Below are positions 43,928-55,385 of a stretch of DNA of 64,000 nucleotides, one piece after another. Source of the stretch: Chamaecyparis obtusa (taxonomy: Eukaryota > Streptophyta > Pinopsida > Cupressales > Cupressaceae); NCBI GenBank assembly GCA_027943335.1, contig BSBK01000523.1, positions 372,001-436,000 on the forward strand, read 5' to 3'. Below the pieces are notes generated by a model. It made no database searches. It saw only the letters and a list, made by a program, of their open reading frames with translations, and was not told the origin of the DNA. Within the stretch, counting starts at the first letter, position 1; each line of letters starts with the position of its first letter. Made by a program: the position numbers and the translations under genes.

Positions 43928-45525
43928 AAATGTTTGTAAAAATGTCTCTTAGCTGTAGATGAATGTTGGTTTTCCTAGGATGCATGGAAAGTGTTTTAAG
44001 TTATGTCTCTGCAATAAATTTGGTGATTTTAGAATGACTAGTTCATATAATCGTTTGATAAACTGCTCAGAGGTTTCATTGGATGTCTATTGTTTGACCA
44101 AATGTCTGAACATAATGACTGATGATTTGTGATGAAGTTTCAGTTTTTTTTTGCTGCATAAGTCTCATAAGTGTTCAACATAATACCTCTGAGGATTCAA
44201 TGTTTAATTCTGAAAATAATGATCAGTCGAGTGTTTGATTAAAAGCATGAACAGTACTCTTGTCTTTGTATTGAAAGTTGGAATCAGAATTAGTGAATTG
44301 TTATATATCTCAGTCTGAGATCACTATCAAGTGTTTGTTGGAATGCCAATGCTATGTTTGAGAGGTTTATGATGCAAATTTCACGTTAGAACTCGTATGG
44401 GTTCTTACACTGCTGTATGTAGTCATGCTATTCTAGAAGTATTTATTTGACATATCAACTGTTTGATTTAATGCTGAAGTGTAAAACTCTATTGTTTAGT
44501 GGAGTGAACTTGAATAAGTGTTGGGGTTTATGCTTTCATACTTGCAAGACTTTATTCACATTTCAGTGCCATATGAGTGTTTGACAGGATTTCCATGCAT
44601 AACACTGGTAACTTGAATTGAATTTGAGTCACGAAGATCTCAGAAATTCATAGCAAACTTTACAGGACAACTGTTTGACATAATTACTCCAGGACTTTAT
44701 TGAATATTTTAGGGCAAATATCAGATAACCTGCAGGGTTTTTTTACACACAGGTACTCATCCATGTCCCGTAAGAAATTCTCCAACACTTTGTCATCATG
44801 TCGCATGCATATCTAGCTCTTCACTTTTAAGGCTATCCAGCCTAAGTGAGCAGCGACTTGAAAGAATCCAAAGCCAAATCTTCCTATTGCGATTACCTCT
44901 CACAAATGCCCATACTAGTTGCAACATTGAGATAGCAAATTTAATTTCCAAATTATCCACTTTTTTATTCAATTTAAAGACCTCAAGTCCTGTCAATTGA
45001 ATATCAATTTCTTTAACCCTTTTACAAGTTCACGGAATATCCTGACGGGATCCTCATCCAATGTGTGTAGCCTCGAAGTCTTCTTGTTCTAAGCCCTACA
45101 CCTTCATGATCTCAACTTATGTTCTATGGGCCATGACTTCTCCATAAAGTTGAACAAGCGTCCAACAAAACAAACAAATGGTAGATAGCCCCTAAAATAG
45201 CTCTAATACCCACTATCATGATGCTAAAGTTTTAGCCTCACATGGCACAGTGAACACTTAACTCACGTTGGAGGATTGAGTTTTTCTACTAAGATGGACT
45301 AAAGCCATTTGATAGTTCTATTAATTATTCTACTTACAACAACACTTAAAACTCACAACAATGCAAATGACAAATTTACTTTTGGAAGAAATTCCTTCTT
45401 TTTTATTTTAGAGCTAAGCCCTCAATTGAATACAACAAAGTCCAATACACAATCAGATGTTATCTTGTAGACTGTACAAATCTAGGTTGAGCTCTACCAA
45501 AAATGCTTAAACACTTTCTAAGGTA
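43928..45525. other. No gene; recurrent GTTTGA motif, probably old LTR sequence
   Basis: From 43928 to about 44700 a loose motif (a.tgtttga..aaatg..) recurs about ten times with irregular spacing. It also occurs in the 3' parts of the LTRs at 31850-31990 and 33397. From 44760 to 45525 nothing recognisable. Confidence 0.35.
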
Positions 45526-45530
45526 AAAAC

Positions 45531-45781
45531 TGTTAATGTTTGTAGCATCGCTCAGATAAATAATACTGACTATATGATTATTATGAGAAATGATTTATTA
45601 TATATATACATATATAGATCAATATATATAATAATTGATATTACTATATACATTGATATATATATGTATATACAAAGTTAGATTATAATTATTCTCATAA
45701 TAACTAAATAGTTAAATTGATAAAATATATATTATTATTATTATGTAAATATTAGAGAAATTAATATAATACTCGAGATAT

Positions 45782-45812
<31 letters not shown>

Positions 45813-45992
45813 GTATGTATATAATCATAATTGTCATTATATTAATTACATAATAATGAATAGACATGTCCCATGAAGGGACATGTCTCTTCTTGGCTCA
45901 TTCTTAATATAAATGCAAGAGATTGTTGCATTTGGAAAACACATACAATGAGATAGTGCTATTACATTTGCAATGATCCTAAAGCCTCAACA
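45531..45992 (+). repeat. 5' LTR of TRIM-G
   Basis: tgttaatgtttgtagcatc ... cctaaagcctcaaca. It contains (TA)n(GTAT)n at about 45782-45822 and the hairpin 45862-45888, followed by taatataaatgc (TATA-like, about 45910). Confidence 0.9.
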
Positions 45993-46907
45993 TGGTATCA
46001 GAGCCAAGTTGCAAATGTAAGAGAGTAGTTTGTTAATGGTGAATGTGTGACTGTCTCAGAAAATTACAGCCTCAGTACTAGGACCATATCTCACAAATGC
46101 ACCGTTAGATTTTTCTGAATTTGAGATATGTTGGTGATAAACCAATTTAGAAGAATCTCACCAAAGCAATTGGAAGGAAAATGTCAGGTTCAAAAGTTAT
46201 GACCGAATGTGTACAGGTCTATGCAGATTTCTGAACAAAGAGAGTTCTTTGATTAAAAGCTACAAACACTTTTTATAGTGCAAATAAGAAAAGGATCATT
46301 ACATTAATCAAGAGATGAGTATTCCATGTTGATTAATGTTCATAAATTCTTTTTATATAGTTATTAAATCATACTATAACATCAGGATAGAAAATATTGT
46401 ATGCTTTCATCATTAATATTTCTTTGGGATAATATAGTTTAGTGAGCTATTTGTAATCTCTCTCTGACATACCTTCAGGATAAAAGCACAAGATAATTTC
46501 ATTCAAGGGAGAAATAAATTGATCTTGAAAACAAATTGATGATTGAGACTAGATGCAAAGAGAGTCTAATATTTCAAAAGAGGTCAAGAAGTTGATAAAC
46601 TTGAGCTTCAGAGGGAGTAGATGGTTCAGTCAACTTGTGACAATCTTGATCATATTGATTAAGAAGGAGTTCACTATTGAAGGTGAAACATTTATGAGGT
46701 AAACTTGATATAATTGATTATTATACTTATGAATTATGAATTTTTTTAATGGGCCTGCCCCCTGTGTAAATCATGAGGAAGTGACGACTTCCAAATGATT
46801 ATCACTTGTATTTGTAAAAGTTATTGTAAGGTGACGATCTTGCAATAACTTGACCTTCTATTGTGATGGACATCTTGTGATGGATGAAACCGATCATAAT
46901 AGATAGA

Positions 46908-47385
46908 ACTTGTGGATAGAATCGCCGATAGAGACAATCCACACCAAAGCTCGTGAGTTTGTGAATAGAATCGCCGATGGAGGCAATTCACACGAGAGCT
47001 TGTGGATAGAATCGCCGATGGAGGCAATCCACACCAAAGCTCGTGAGTTTGTGAATAGAATCACCGATGGAGGCAATTCACACGAGAGCTTGTGGATAGA
47101 ATCACCAATGTAGGCAATCCACACCAAAGCTCCTATGTTTGTGAATAGAATCGCCGATGGAGGCAATTCACACAAGAGCTTGTGGATAGAATCGCCAATG
47201 GAGGCAATCCACACCAAAGCTCGTGAGTTTGTGGATCAAATCGCCGATGGAGGCAATCCACACGAGAGCTTGTGGATCGAATCACCGATGGAGGCAATCC
47301 ACCTGAGAGATTGTGGATAGAATTGCCGATGGAGGCAATCCACACGAGAGCTCGTGGATAGAATCGTCGATGGAGGCAATCCACA
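46908..47385 (+). repeat. Tandem inverted-repeat array of TRIM-G (eleven units, 90-bp higher-order period)
   Basis: Alternating 41-bp (gagagcttgtggatagaat...) and 49-bp (caaagctcgtgagtttgtgaatag...) units. Cores tgtgaat...attcaca at 46960-46992, 47050-47082 and 47140-47172, but tgtggat...atccaca at 47230-47262 and in the 41-bp units. The two arms change together. Open frames on both strands are a by-product of the 90-bp period. Confidence 0.88.
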
Positions 47386-47515
47386 TATTGAGACTAGGTT
47401 TCTATTGATTATATCATGAGGATGATGCATTTATTGCTTACATCATATGATTGATGTTGTCAAGTGTCATAAGTGTTGACATTGGATTGATTTATCCTCC
47501 CTAGCTAAGAGGGAG

Positions 47516-47764
47516 TGTTAATGTTTGTAGCATCGCTCAAATAAATAATACTGACTATATGATTATTATGAGAAATGATTTATTATATATATACATATAT
47601 AGATCAATATATATAATAATTGATATTACTATATACATTGATATATATATGTATATACAAAGTTAGATTATAATTATTCTCATAATAACTAAATAGTTAA
47701 ATTGATAAAATATATATTATTATTATTATGTAAATATTAGAGAAATTAATATAATACTCAAGAG

Positions 47765-47834
<70 letters not shown>

Positions 47835-48001
47835 CATAATTGTCATTATATTAATTACATAATAATGAATAGACATGTCCCATGAAGGGACATGTCTCTT
47901 CTTGGCTCATTCTTAATATAAATGCAAGTGATTGTTGCATTTGGAAAACACATACAATGAGATAGTGCTATTACATTTGCAATGATCCTAAAACCTCAAC
48001 A
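47516..48001 (+). repeat. 3' LTR of TRIM-G
   Basis: Matches the 5' LTR but carries an about 65-bp pure (TA)n run at 47768-47832 where the 5' LTR has a shorter (TA)n plus (GTAT)n. Confidence 0.9.
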
Positions 48002-48006
48002 AAAAC

Positions 48007-49371
48007 AATACGCCAAGGCCCCTTTAGCTCTCCACATAGCAATCCAGAATCAATTATGGAACTCACTACTTCAATGCCAAATAGGTACCTTCTAACCATG
48101 CTCATATTATGTCTCACAAAATGCTTGTTTGCACAATGCAATGTTTATGCACCGCTCTTAACAATCTATATACATATAGTTTTGTTGTTATTAATTATAT
48201 GTATTGTGTTTATATATATTTTTAAAAATAATTCTCTATTCTTCTTGTATGCAATTTTTTACTGCACCTTTTATTATAAACAACTTTTTCCAATAGTCTT
48301 TTATAAAAGAATTATAGTGCAAAGGTACCAGCAATAATTATAGTTAATTTGATGCATTCTAAGCTTCTAAATAGTACATCAAACTTCCATGATATTTTTT
48401 TAGATTCTTTGTGTGCACAAGGGTCTAAAGTTATCACTTTGACATGACATCTGAACATCTGATACATATTCTCTATTACACTGTTAACCATTAAATCAGA
48501 CCATCACAAAAATTATACAGCTGATCCAATACTTATACATAAATAACCTAATAATTATATATTAGGTACTTATAAAAATGCAAATAATAATGGACGAATA
48601 CACGTAGCCAACAATCTTTTTTGACAACACACCAAGATGGCTCAAAATATATGATGTTGATCAAATTATTCAATGCACAACCATTTAAAACCACAAGATA
48701 ACTCAACTTCCTTTTATCTCAGTACAACTCCAACTCAAGTCAAAAAAAATTAAATGTTAAATTTACCAATTGCACCAAGTACAGGCAACGCATTCTTGCA
48801 TCATTTCATGAATCCCCACACAATCCCAATGCAACTTTGTTCCACAGCATCTCAAATTGAGTTACATTCTGAAGGAAAAGAATGGAACTCACTTTGCAAT
48901 TCACCTGAATACTTTGCAACTAAAGGCCAAAGGCCTCGGAACTAAGAGCCCCTTACACTTAGAGCACTGAGTTGTGAGGCCAACTTATGTTAATATCATC
49001 AAAATCTCGATACCACCATTTGATTTTAAGGAAACGGAAATGATTATTTCCTTCAAACTATTCGATGAATAGACAAATTGCAATGACTGAGGGTGATGAT
49101 CCCATTAAAACCTTCTCTCTATACATAAAATTTACCTTAGAAACTAATTGTGCAGACCTTACACAAACATGACAATATTTGTACTTTCATTGTTTGTAAT
49201 TTCACCAATTTGCAATGGCCGTGTCCTCAAGGGTTGGGCTGACATCCCAACTTATTGGCAGCTTCTTTAACTTAGAAAATGTCTCCTTTGCTCAAGAATC
49301 AGCCGATTAACACCTCTCTGCTATTTTCCCACAGAAAAACGTCTTACTTTCCGTAAAAGTATGATACCTAC
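48007..49371. other. No gene recognised; may be intron downstream of the 49372 exon
   Basis: AT-rich with short frames only. If the minus-strand donor at 49371 is real, this is intron sequence, and TRIM-G would sit in it. Confidence 0.3.
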
Positions 49372-49479
49372 CTGGAAGTGCACTTGATGAATAGTATGTC
49401 TAGGTGGCTGTGTTGCAAATCGAGGGATGTGTTCTGTCTCCGGTGCGGTAGAAATTGGAGGGTCCGTGCATTTTTATAG
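49372..49479 (-). promoter_or_regulatory. Putative host promoter and first exon
   Basis: The minus strand has ctataaaaa (49479-49471), followed about 30 bases later by a GC-richer stretch caccggagacagaacacatcc, and then cacttccag/gtaggtatc, a strong splice-donor match ending the exon at 49372. Upstream at 49493-49499 is ACCAACC (minus strand), an AC-type MYB site seen in phenylpropanoid promoters. The coding part is not visible; identity unknown. Confidence 0.35.
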
Positions 49480-49696
49480 CGTTCACATGGGCGGTTGGTC
49501 TAAGTCAGCAGCAAGCCAAGAGTGGGTCAGCGCTGGTTGTTGCTGGGTTGGCACGCTGTGCAGTTGTTTCTATTTGTCATTTATTACTGGCGTTATCAGT
49601 TAATGGGAGGTGTACGCAGAAAGCAGTACTATAAATGTAACGTGCCAACATGAATTTATGCAAGCCACCAAACATACACGTGCATCGTGGCGAGTA

Positions 49697-50316
49697 TGTT
49701 GATATATATGGTCTACTCGGAAATCAATATCCTATATTTTGAATGTAATAATAAATAATATTATTTATTATTACATAACATGAACAACAAAATAAAGAAT
49801 TAAATTAATCCCAAGAAGGGACGACTTGAATGCACAAGACAGAAATTTATTATTCTCACATCTGGCTAGGTCGGCCCTGTATATGTGAAAGGTTGTGTCT
49901 TTTGAAGCAAGTTGGTATAAGTAAAAGGTCAAAGCGAATTGCAAGAGGATATCAAAAACATAACATATCCAATTGCAATTCGCCTAAGAGCAGATCGAAC
50001 TTGCTTAATAGCAGATCTAATTCATTACAAAGAGCAGATCGAATTCTTTATAAGTGCAGGTCCAATTCACACTTCCTAGGCAGATCTAAGGACATTTATA
50101 GCAGACTTAAAGGCAGATCATATTAGCGAATTGGAGCAGGATTAAAGGCAGATCACAATAGTGAATTGGAGCAGAATTAGAGCAGCGAGATAAAAGACTC
50201 CTCAAAGGGCGTAATCCGGGTATTATCTATTTATCTTCTTGTTCATACTTTTCTTATATTTCAAAGGATTTCCTAAGGTTGATTGTTTTTCTTTCTAAGT
50301 CTGAAAAATATTAACA
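49697..50316 (+). mobile_element. Solo LTR with perfect target duplication
   Basis: tgttgatatatatggtc ... ctgaaaaatattaaca, flanked by gagta at 49692-49696 and 50317-50321. It contains a cluster of (a)gcagatc(g/t)aatt-like short repeats (49986-50180). No internal domain. Confidence 0.85.
49986..50180 (+). repeat. Irregular gcagatc repeats in solo LTR
   Basis: About nine gcagatc or near copies, several followed by gaatt or taatt, spaced 20-35 bp. Confidence 0.7.
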
Positions 50317-50321
50317 GAGTA

Positions 50322-50899
50322 AACTTTCCGGCAAGTTTTTGACGGCTGGAAAAGTTTACTGTATGAGACAACATACCTTTCCTGTTAAAGTCCAGCATAA
50401 AATAGCCTATCGGCTAATTATAACATTAAGATATAACAATTGTATGTAACTCCCCATTTTGATACAATAAATAAACAATGATCCCAAACATATTGTGCAT
50501 GCCTCATTGCTCTCTCATTAACATTCTTCATTGTTCAATCCTACTAAAATATGAGACAATCAAATAGAATAATCTGACTTAAAACCGCCTTCTCAATGTA
50601 CTATTAGATTTTAAGAATCAAAATTAGCCTATCAAAAAACCATTAAATAAATTCATATGCCAAAATTTTATTCTTCTACAAACAGGATGAGTAGAAAGAA
50701 GTTTGAAAACAGAGTAAATTTCCAATGCAAATGTGAAAATATATATTTACACATTAGTGAAAAGATGCATAGACAGGTTCAATAGAAACTAGGTGAATCT
50801 CTTATTTACTCCAGAATAAATAAGATGATAATAATCATATCTATTAGGTTATCATATCCCAATAAACATAAAAAAATACAATAAGAACTAAATCATAAT
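50322..50899. other. No gene seen
   Basis: AT-rich spacer with stop-dense frames between the solo LTR and LINE remnants. Confidence 0.4.
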
Positions 50900-51045
50900 G
50901 CATCTACCCCCTTCTATCTGAAAACTTATCTTTCCCTTCCCCCCAGGAGGTTATAACAGGTGTCAAGGATGCTTTGGACCTGAATATTGTATGCTCAATT
51001 CTCTAGAAACCAACATCAGCCAGTTCGTAAAACATGGAATCAATT

Positions 51046-51586
51046 TCGGCCTGTTAATGGGCCTAAGAGGGTTCAACCTCTGGACGGGGAGGAATTGGTG
51101 ACTACTTGGCATCCTCCTGAGGAAGGCTGGATCAAAATTAATTTTGACGGAGCGTCAAAAGGTAAACCAGGACGTTCAGGAGCCGGGTTTGTCGCCAAGG
51201 ATACTGAAGGTAAACTAATTGCTTTGGGGGCGAAGAGGCTGGAGGATGGCTCTAATAATTCAGCAGAATGCTTAGCTTCTGTTAATGCTACATTAATGGG
51301 GTGGAAACTAGGATGCAAGAAGGTTCACCTGGAAGGTGATTCTCAGCTAGTGGTTAATGGTATCATCAAAGGAGAGATGGATACATGGTACCTAAACAAA
51401 CATATTCTAAGGATATGGGATTTGTTGGAATCATTTGAAGATTTCAGGGTGACGCATGTGCGTAGAGAGGCCAATTCGTTGGCAGACTTGCTATCCAACG
51501 TTGGTGTTAAAGGTTCTTTGGAACACAATTTTGAAATGTTCGAAGATTTTAGGAATCTTCGAAAGGAAGATTTAAATTTGGTATGA
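51046..51586 (+). pseudogene. LINE-H RNase H domain
   Basis: RNase H motifs: GWIKINFDGASKGKPGRSGA (Asp), NNSAECLASVNATLMG (Glu), KVHLEGDSQLVVNGI (Asp) and HVRREANSLADLLSNV (His and final Asp region). The frame has no stop to 51586. It is the C-terminal part of a LINE polyprotein; the frame extends upstream across the insertion junction by chance. Compared with LINE-F it keeps the last Asp. Confidence 0.8.
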
Positions 51587-51746
51587 AGTTCCCTTTTGGA
51601 ATGATGACATGGTAGGGTGACGAAAGGCTTATGAATATAGAGGAGCGGGAGTTTATGCAGGCTCGTGTGGAGGACAATCATTAATGAACATTTAGGGAGG
51701 GACGGACGGCTACAGATTTCCACAGATTCACATAAGGTGAGGAAAG

Positions 51747-52684
51747 GTGTTGAGTAATGATGGCGTCCTTTTCGCATATCTAGAACCCTCAGTGGTGGCT
51801 TTAAGAGCCTTGCTTGATAGACGGATGGAGCTCATTGTTGAATTAGTTAGCAGTGTTGGAGGTTGTTATTTGGTCGACTGTGGAGGCGAACTTTTCACTG
51901 TCATCTCCTGGGCAAATTCCTGGTTTTCGAGGGGCCATCTCGGTTACTAGAATGAGACATGTCTTTAAGTTTGATAATCTAGAGTTTTGGTCTACTATAT
52001 GTAAAATGTTTGGGGAGGAATTTTTGAATTTCTACCTTAGGTCGCGCACAAACCTAGACATCTTGTCTTTGTTTGTGGCTCTGGCGTTGATGGTGGGCGA
52101 GTCAAGGGAGGAGGTGCTACAAGTAAACCCGGAGGTGTTTGGTACCGAAATGGGTGGGCGGACTAGCTCCAGTCGTGCAAAGCGCGGAGATAGGGCATGG
52201 GATACACATGGACGATGGCCCGTGGTGCTTGGTGGGAGGTGGTACTGGGGAGTTGCAACCATTGCTCCTGTGGTCTTCGAACCACCCAATGGAATCACAT
52301 TTGCCACAGGTGCGGCAAGGGTGGTCGGATGTATTGGGTTTTTTAAAGAAATTAGATATGGAGAAAGCAGAGGTGGAGGGTGTTAGGAGTTGGATGCATA
52401 AGGCTACCCCTCGTAAATCTTCAGCTCCAATTGGACCGGATGGTATGCCCGTAGTGCGTTGGCAAACCCAGATGGTTGAGCACGGTCCAAGTGAAGGGAA
52501 ATTTAAGCATTCCCCGAGGGCTAGTGGGGCAGGTGGTGATGGTTTGACATATGGTGTTGATGCTAGTCTCCTCCAAGAGGCTAAGAAGGGGAAGGCGTTT
52601 GTGGAACCGGCGCAGGGTGGTGGGGGCTTGGGTGTTGCGGTAAGTGGTGCTTCGGCCAGCGCACATGGAGGAGGCTCTGGATAG
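51747..52684 (+). pseudogene. LINE-H downstream frames, unknown
   Basis: Overlapping frames after RNase H. 51853-52386 contains RMRHVFKFDNLEFWSTICKM and LDILSLFVALALMVGESREE, then SSSRAKRGDRAW. 52139-52684 is Gly-rich toward its end. Position and helical-then-basic character resemble 41112-41717 of LINE-F, but sequence similarity is not obvious. Function unknown. Confidence 0.35.
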
Positions 52685-52972
52685 AAAAGCCTTGAGGAAT
52701 TTCCTAATTTCACGAGCACTGAGGCTGCCTGCTGGTTTAAGTGAAGATGTTTATGTCTTTGTTTCTTGTTAGTTGATTTCCCAGCGTGCAGAGACTTGTT
52801 TTTGGATAGTATCTTGATTAGTTTTTTGTATGTTTTAATCTTCTACTGGTTGGATGGTGGGGCTGCAAGTTTTTTAGTATTGTATCCTCTTTTTGATGTA
52901 AATGCCCGAGAGTGGCAACGACTGTAATACTTTGCTATATCAATAAAATATCTATTATCTATCAAAAAAAAG

Positions 52973-53235
52973 CATGGAATCAATTCAATTCTAAGCTGGT
53001 GTAGGTTCAAAAGATCGAAATTATGTCATATAGCCTCTGGTTCAAAAGTCTCCCCTCATAAGTCTTTTGTGATTGGTTGGTCTAAAGATCCTCCCAATTC
53101 ACTTATAAACAAGGGGTGGGAACATGCAGATCCTAATAAAGTGGTGAGATATTTGGGTATCTCATTCCCTGTTTCTCCTTCTCTGAAAAATATGTGGGAA
53201 TGGGTACCAGAAGATAGAAAAGAAGCATATCATAT
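52973..53235 (+). pseudogene. LINE-I reverse transcriptase, thumb-side fragment
   Basis: Frame of 53069 extended upstream: HGINSILSWCRFKRSKLCHI, ASGSKVSPHKSFVIGW and KVVRYLGISFPVSPSLKNMW. These are typical of the region just after the RT catalytic core of plant LINEs. Cut at 53235 by the solo LTR. Confidence 0.75.
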
Positions 53236-53836
53236 TGTAATATCCCCCTAGGATATTTGCTCCGGATTTTTAAAGATATTACACATAAATTTTAAACCAA
53301 CAATTTGCATGCAACTAATTTCATTTAATCCGACAGATTTAAACTCGAAATCATATAAAATCAGACTGAAATAGAGATATGGAATTCAATATGATGATAA
53401 ATCATTACAACCCTATTTTCAAACATATAAGAATACCTATGTCACAATTCTGCCCCACTGTGAACTCTGTCGCATATCTACCCTCCAGAAACAAATTGAG
53501 TTTCTGTCCAATCCGCTGAAAGGGTTTCTATACTCAGGAAACTAGAACTGAAACAAAAAGCTCTCAAAGGTCTGCCAAAAGAAATGAATAAACCAAGCAT
53601 GTCTAAAATGAGCCTCTCAATGATCTTTTATAATACATCATTTTCCCTCTGCCTATCTCTTGGAATTCCTTTTCTACGTTTCTTTATTATCCCACTTTAA
53701 ATTAAAATGATTTTATTAATTTTCACTAGGGTCCATTAAAGTCATTTTATTACTTTATTAAATAATTTAATTAAGTCATCATTAAAATTTGATATAATTT
53801 AATTGAATTCTAATGTCCCAAAAAGGGGACATTACA
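53236..53836 (+). mobile_element. Solo LTR inside LINE-I
   Basis: tgtaatatccccctagg ... aaaaaggggacattaca, flanked by catat (53231-53235) and catac (53837-53841). The coding sense of LINE-I continues on both sides (ERKEAYH / THQLSLVGRIQVVQKVI after a 1-base shift). The end contains the hairpin aatgtcccaaaaaggggacatt. Confidence 0.75.
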
Positions 53837-53841
53837 CATAC

Positions 53842-55385
53842 GGAAAACTCACCAGCTGTCTCTTGTGGGTAGGATCCAGGTTGTTCAAAAAGTTATTGCA
53901 TCTCATGCAATTTACCATTTCTCTGCTTGGTTATTTGCTAATGTTCAATTTGACAAACTACAAAGGATTTTGAGGGGTTTTCTTTGGTCGGATGGCAAAG
54001 GTAATAGTAAGAGACATAGTGTGAACTGGATCTGGTGCTGCTTGCCAAGAAACATAGGTGGGCTAGGGTTAAAAGACCTAAGGATTCAAGGTTTGGCCCT
54101 TGCATGCAAATGGATTTTTAAAGCCAGTGAAGGAGACAAACCTTGGAAAATTCTGATTAGAAATAATCTAGCACTTTCTAAACCAATAAAGGTCAAACAT
54201 CGGGGTCCTCTGCACTTACAAGATATTCTATTTGTCCAATTTAAAGTTAGAGTGTTTGGCTCCAACTGTGTTTTCCAATCTTTGCAAGGCATGGGGTAAA
54301 GTAAGACATTTGATAACGAATGGTGATGCCTTCTCTTAGTTGCCTGCATATTGTGTCCAGAATAGATCTATATGGTGGAATGTATTTCTAAATGAGAAAC
54401 CCTTGGTCTTGTCTTAAGGATGCTTTGGAAAAAATTGCAACTTGGTGGGGGTTAAGGTGTTGCAGTTGAGAACTGACTATGATATACCCTTGTCACATAA
54501 AAAACATACTCAATGTCAAAAGACGAAATGGGGAACTGTTTTCCAGTGAAAGTAATAAATAATAGAGATCTAACAAGTATGATTCGATGGAAAGATGGAT
54601 CAAGGCTTCAAGGACATCTTTGTTAACAAACAATACATGATGTTGACTGGCTCGGGAGAGATATATAAGTGGGCTAAATATAACCTGGAACCTTGACTAG
54701 CCTAACTCTAAGTGATCCAATAGACTTTTGCATATTTGGAATAACTCTAAGGAACCAAAGAAAGCATGTTTCATTGGCTTCTTATTCTCAAAAAACTACG
54801 TGTGGGAAATGTTTTACATGCATATAGAGTGCCAACTAGAATTTGTGATTTGTGTGCATTGCCTTAAACAGTTGAACATTTATTTTTTGATTGCAAATAT
54901 GCTTTGTCAATATGGTCATTATTCTTTGGTTTGCCTATGGATTGGAATGAGAATCTTGGTTTTACTTGGCATGAGATTCTCACCGGTTATGTTAATGTTT
55001 TTGATGTTGAGTTAAATAAGTTTTGGCATGTGCTTGCGAATGAAATTTCTGGTTTATTTGGAAGAAGAGGAATGACGACGTCTCTTAGGACAAAAGAATG
55101 CATCTTAATGAGTTCAATAGTGAAATCACCTATCTCACTGTGTTTTTTAAGGTTTCAGTTGTAATGTAAATTCGTAAAGACCGTTTCATGATATTGTTGC
55201 AAGAAGATCTAACAATATTTTACAAAATAGAGATTCAGCCAGCCCACTTCTTCCCACAAAGAAGATATAGAGATGCTGCAGAAGTTCATGGAGGAGGAGA
55301 AGATTGCGAAACCGGTAATTGAAGAAGGTACTAAGGATAAAAGAGACAGTTACCAGCTTGTTGTTAAAGACGTGGATCGGACTTG
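53842..55385 (+). pseudogene. LINE-I post-RT and zinc-binding region
   Basis: VGRIQVVQKVIASHAIYHFS, LQRILRGFLWSDGKGNSKRH, RNIGGLGLKDLRIQGLALAC (53865-54299), then many stops, and the zf-RVT signature RICDLCALPxTVEHLFFDCKYAL (about 54835-54910), followed by WHVLANEI and FWFIWKKRNDD in shifted frames. The homology fades by about 55385. Heavily mutated. Confidence 0.7.

Larger units (their letters stand above)
45531..48001 (+). mobile_element. TRIM-G: non-coding LTR retrotransposon with perfect target duplication
   Basis: LTRs 45531-45992 and 47516-48001, primer site tggtatcagagccaag (45993-46008), polypurine tract ctagctaagagggag (47501-47515), flanking aaaac at 45526-45530 and 48002-48006. 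The 1.5-kb internal domain has no gag or pol frame. Its 3' third is homologous to Gag-D's, including the hairpin array. The LTRs are nearly identical except for microsatellite length, so the insertion is recent. It must use another element's proteins. Confidence 0.9.
51046..52972 (+). mobile_element. LINE-H: 5'-truncated LINE with 13-bp target duplication
   Basis: catggaatcaatt occurs at 51033-51045 and, right after the A-rich tail (ctatcaaaaaaaag), at 52973-52985. The copy holds only RNase H, a downstream frame, a 3' UTR with aataaaat and the tail, as expected of abortive target-primed reverse transcription. Confidence 0.75.
50900..55385 (+). mobile_element. LINE-I: decayed LINE interrupted by LINE-H and a solo LTR
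   Basis: Coding pieces continue across the insertions in order: before 51045, 52973-53235 (RT thumb), 53842-54300 and 54700-55385 (zf-RVT and following region). The left limit is uncertain. Insertions at 51046-52972 and 53236-53836 each have flanking duplications, so three separate events are recorded. Confidence 0.65.

Noticed and set aside
46908..47385. CRISPR-like array
   Set aside because: Repeats are themselves nearly contiguous, without unique spacers, and lie within a plant LTR element.
46894..47430. Open frames on both strands through the hairpin array, giving 30-residue peptide repeats
   Set aside because: Two units total 90 bp, so any stop-free frame repeats. Both strands are open and no start or gag-like context exists.
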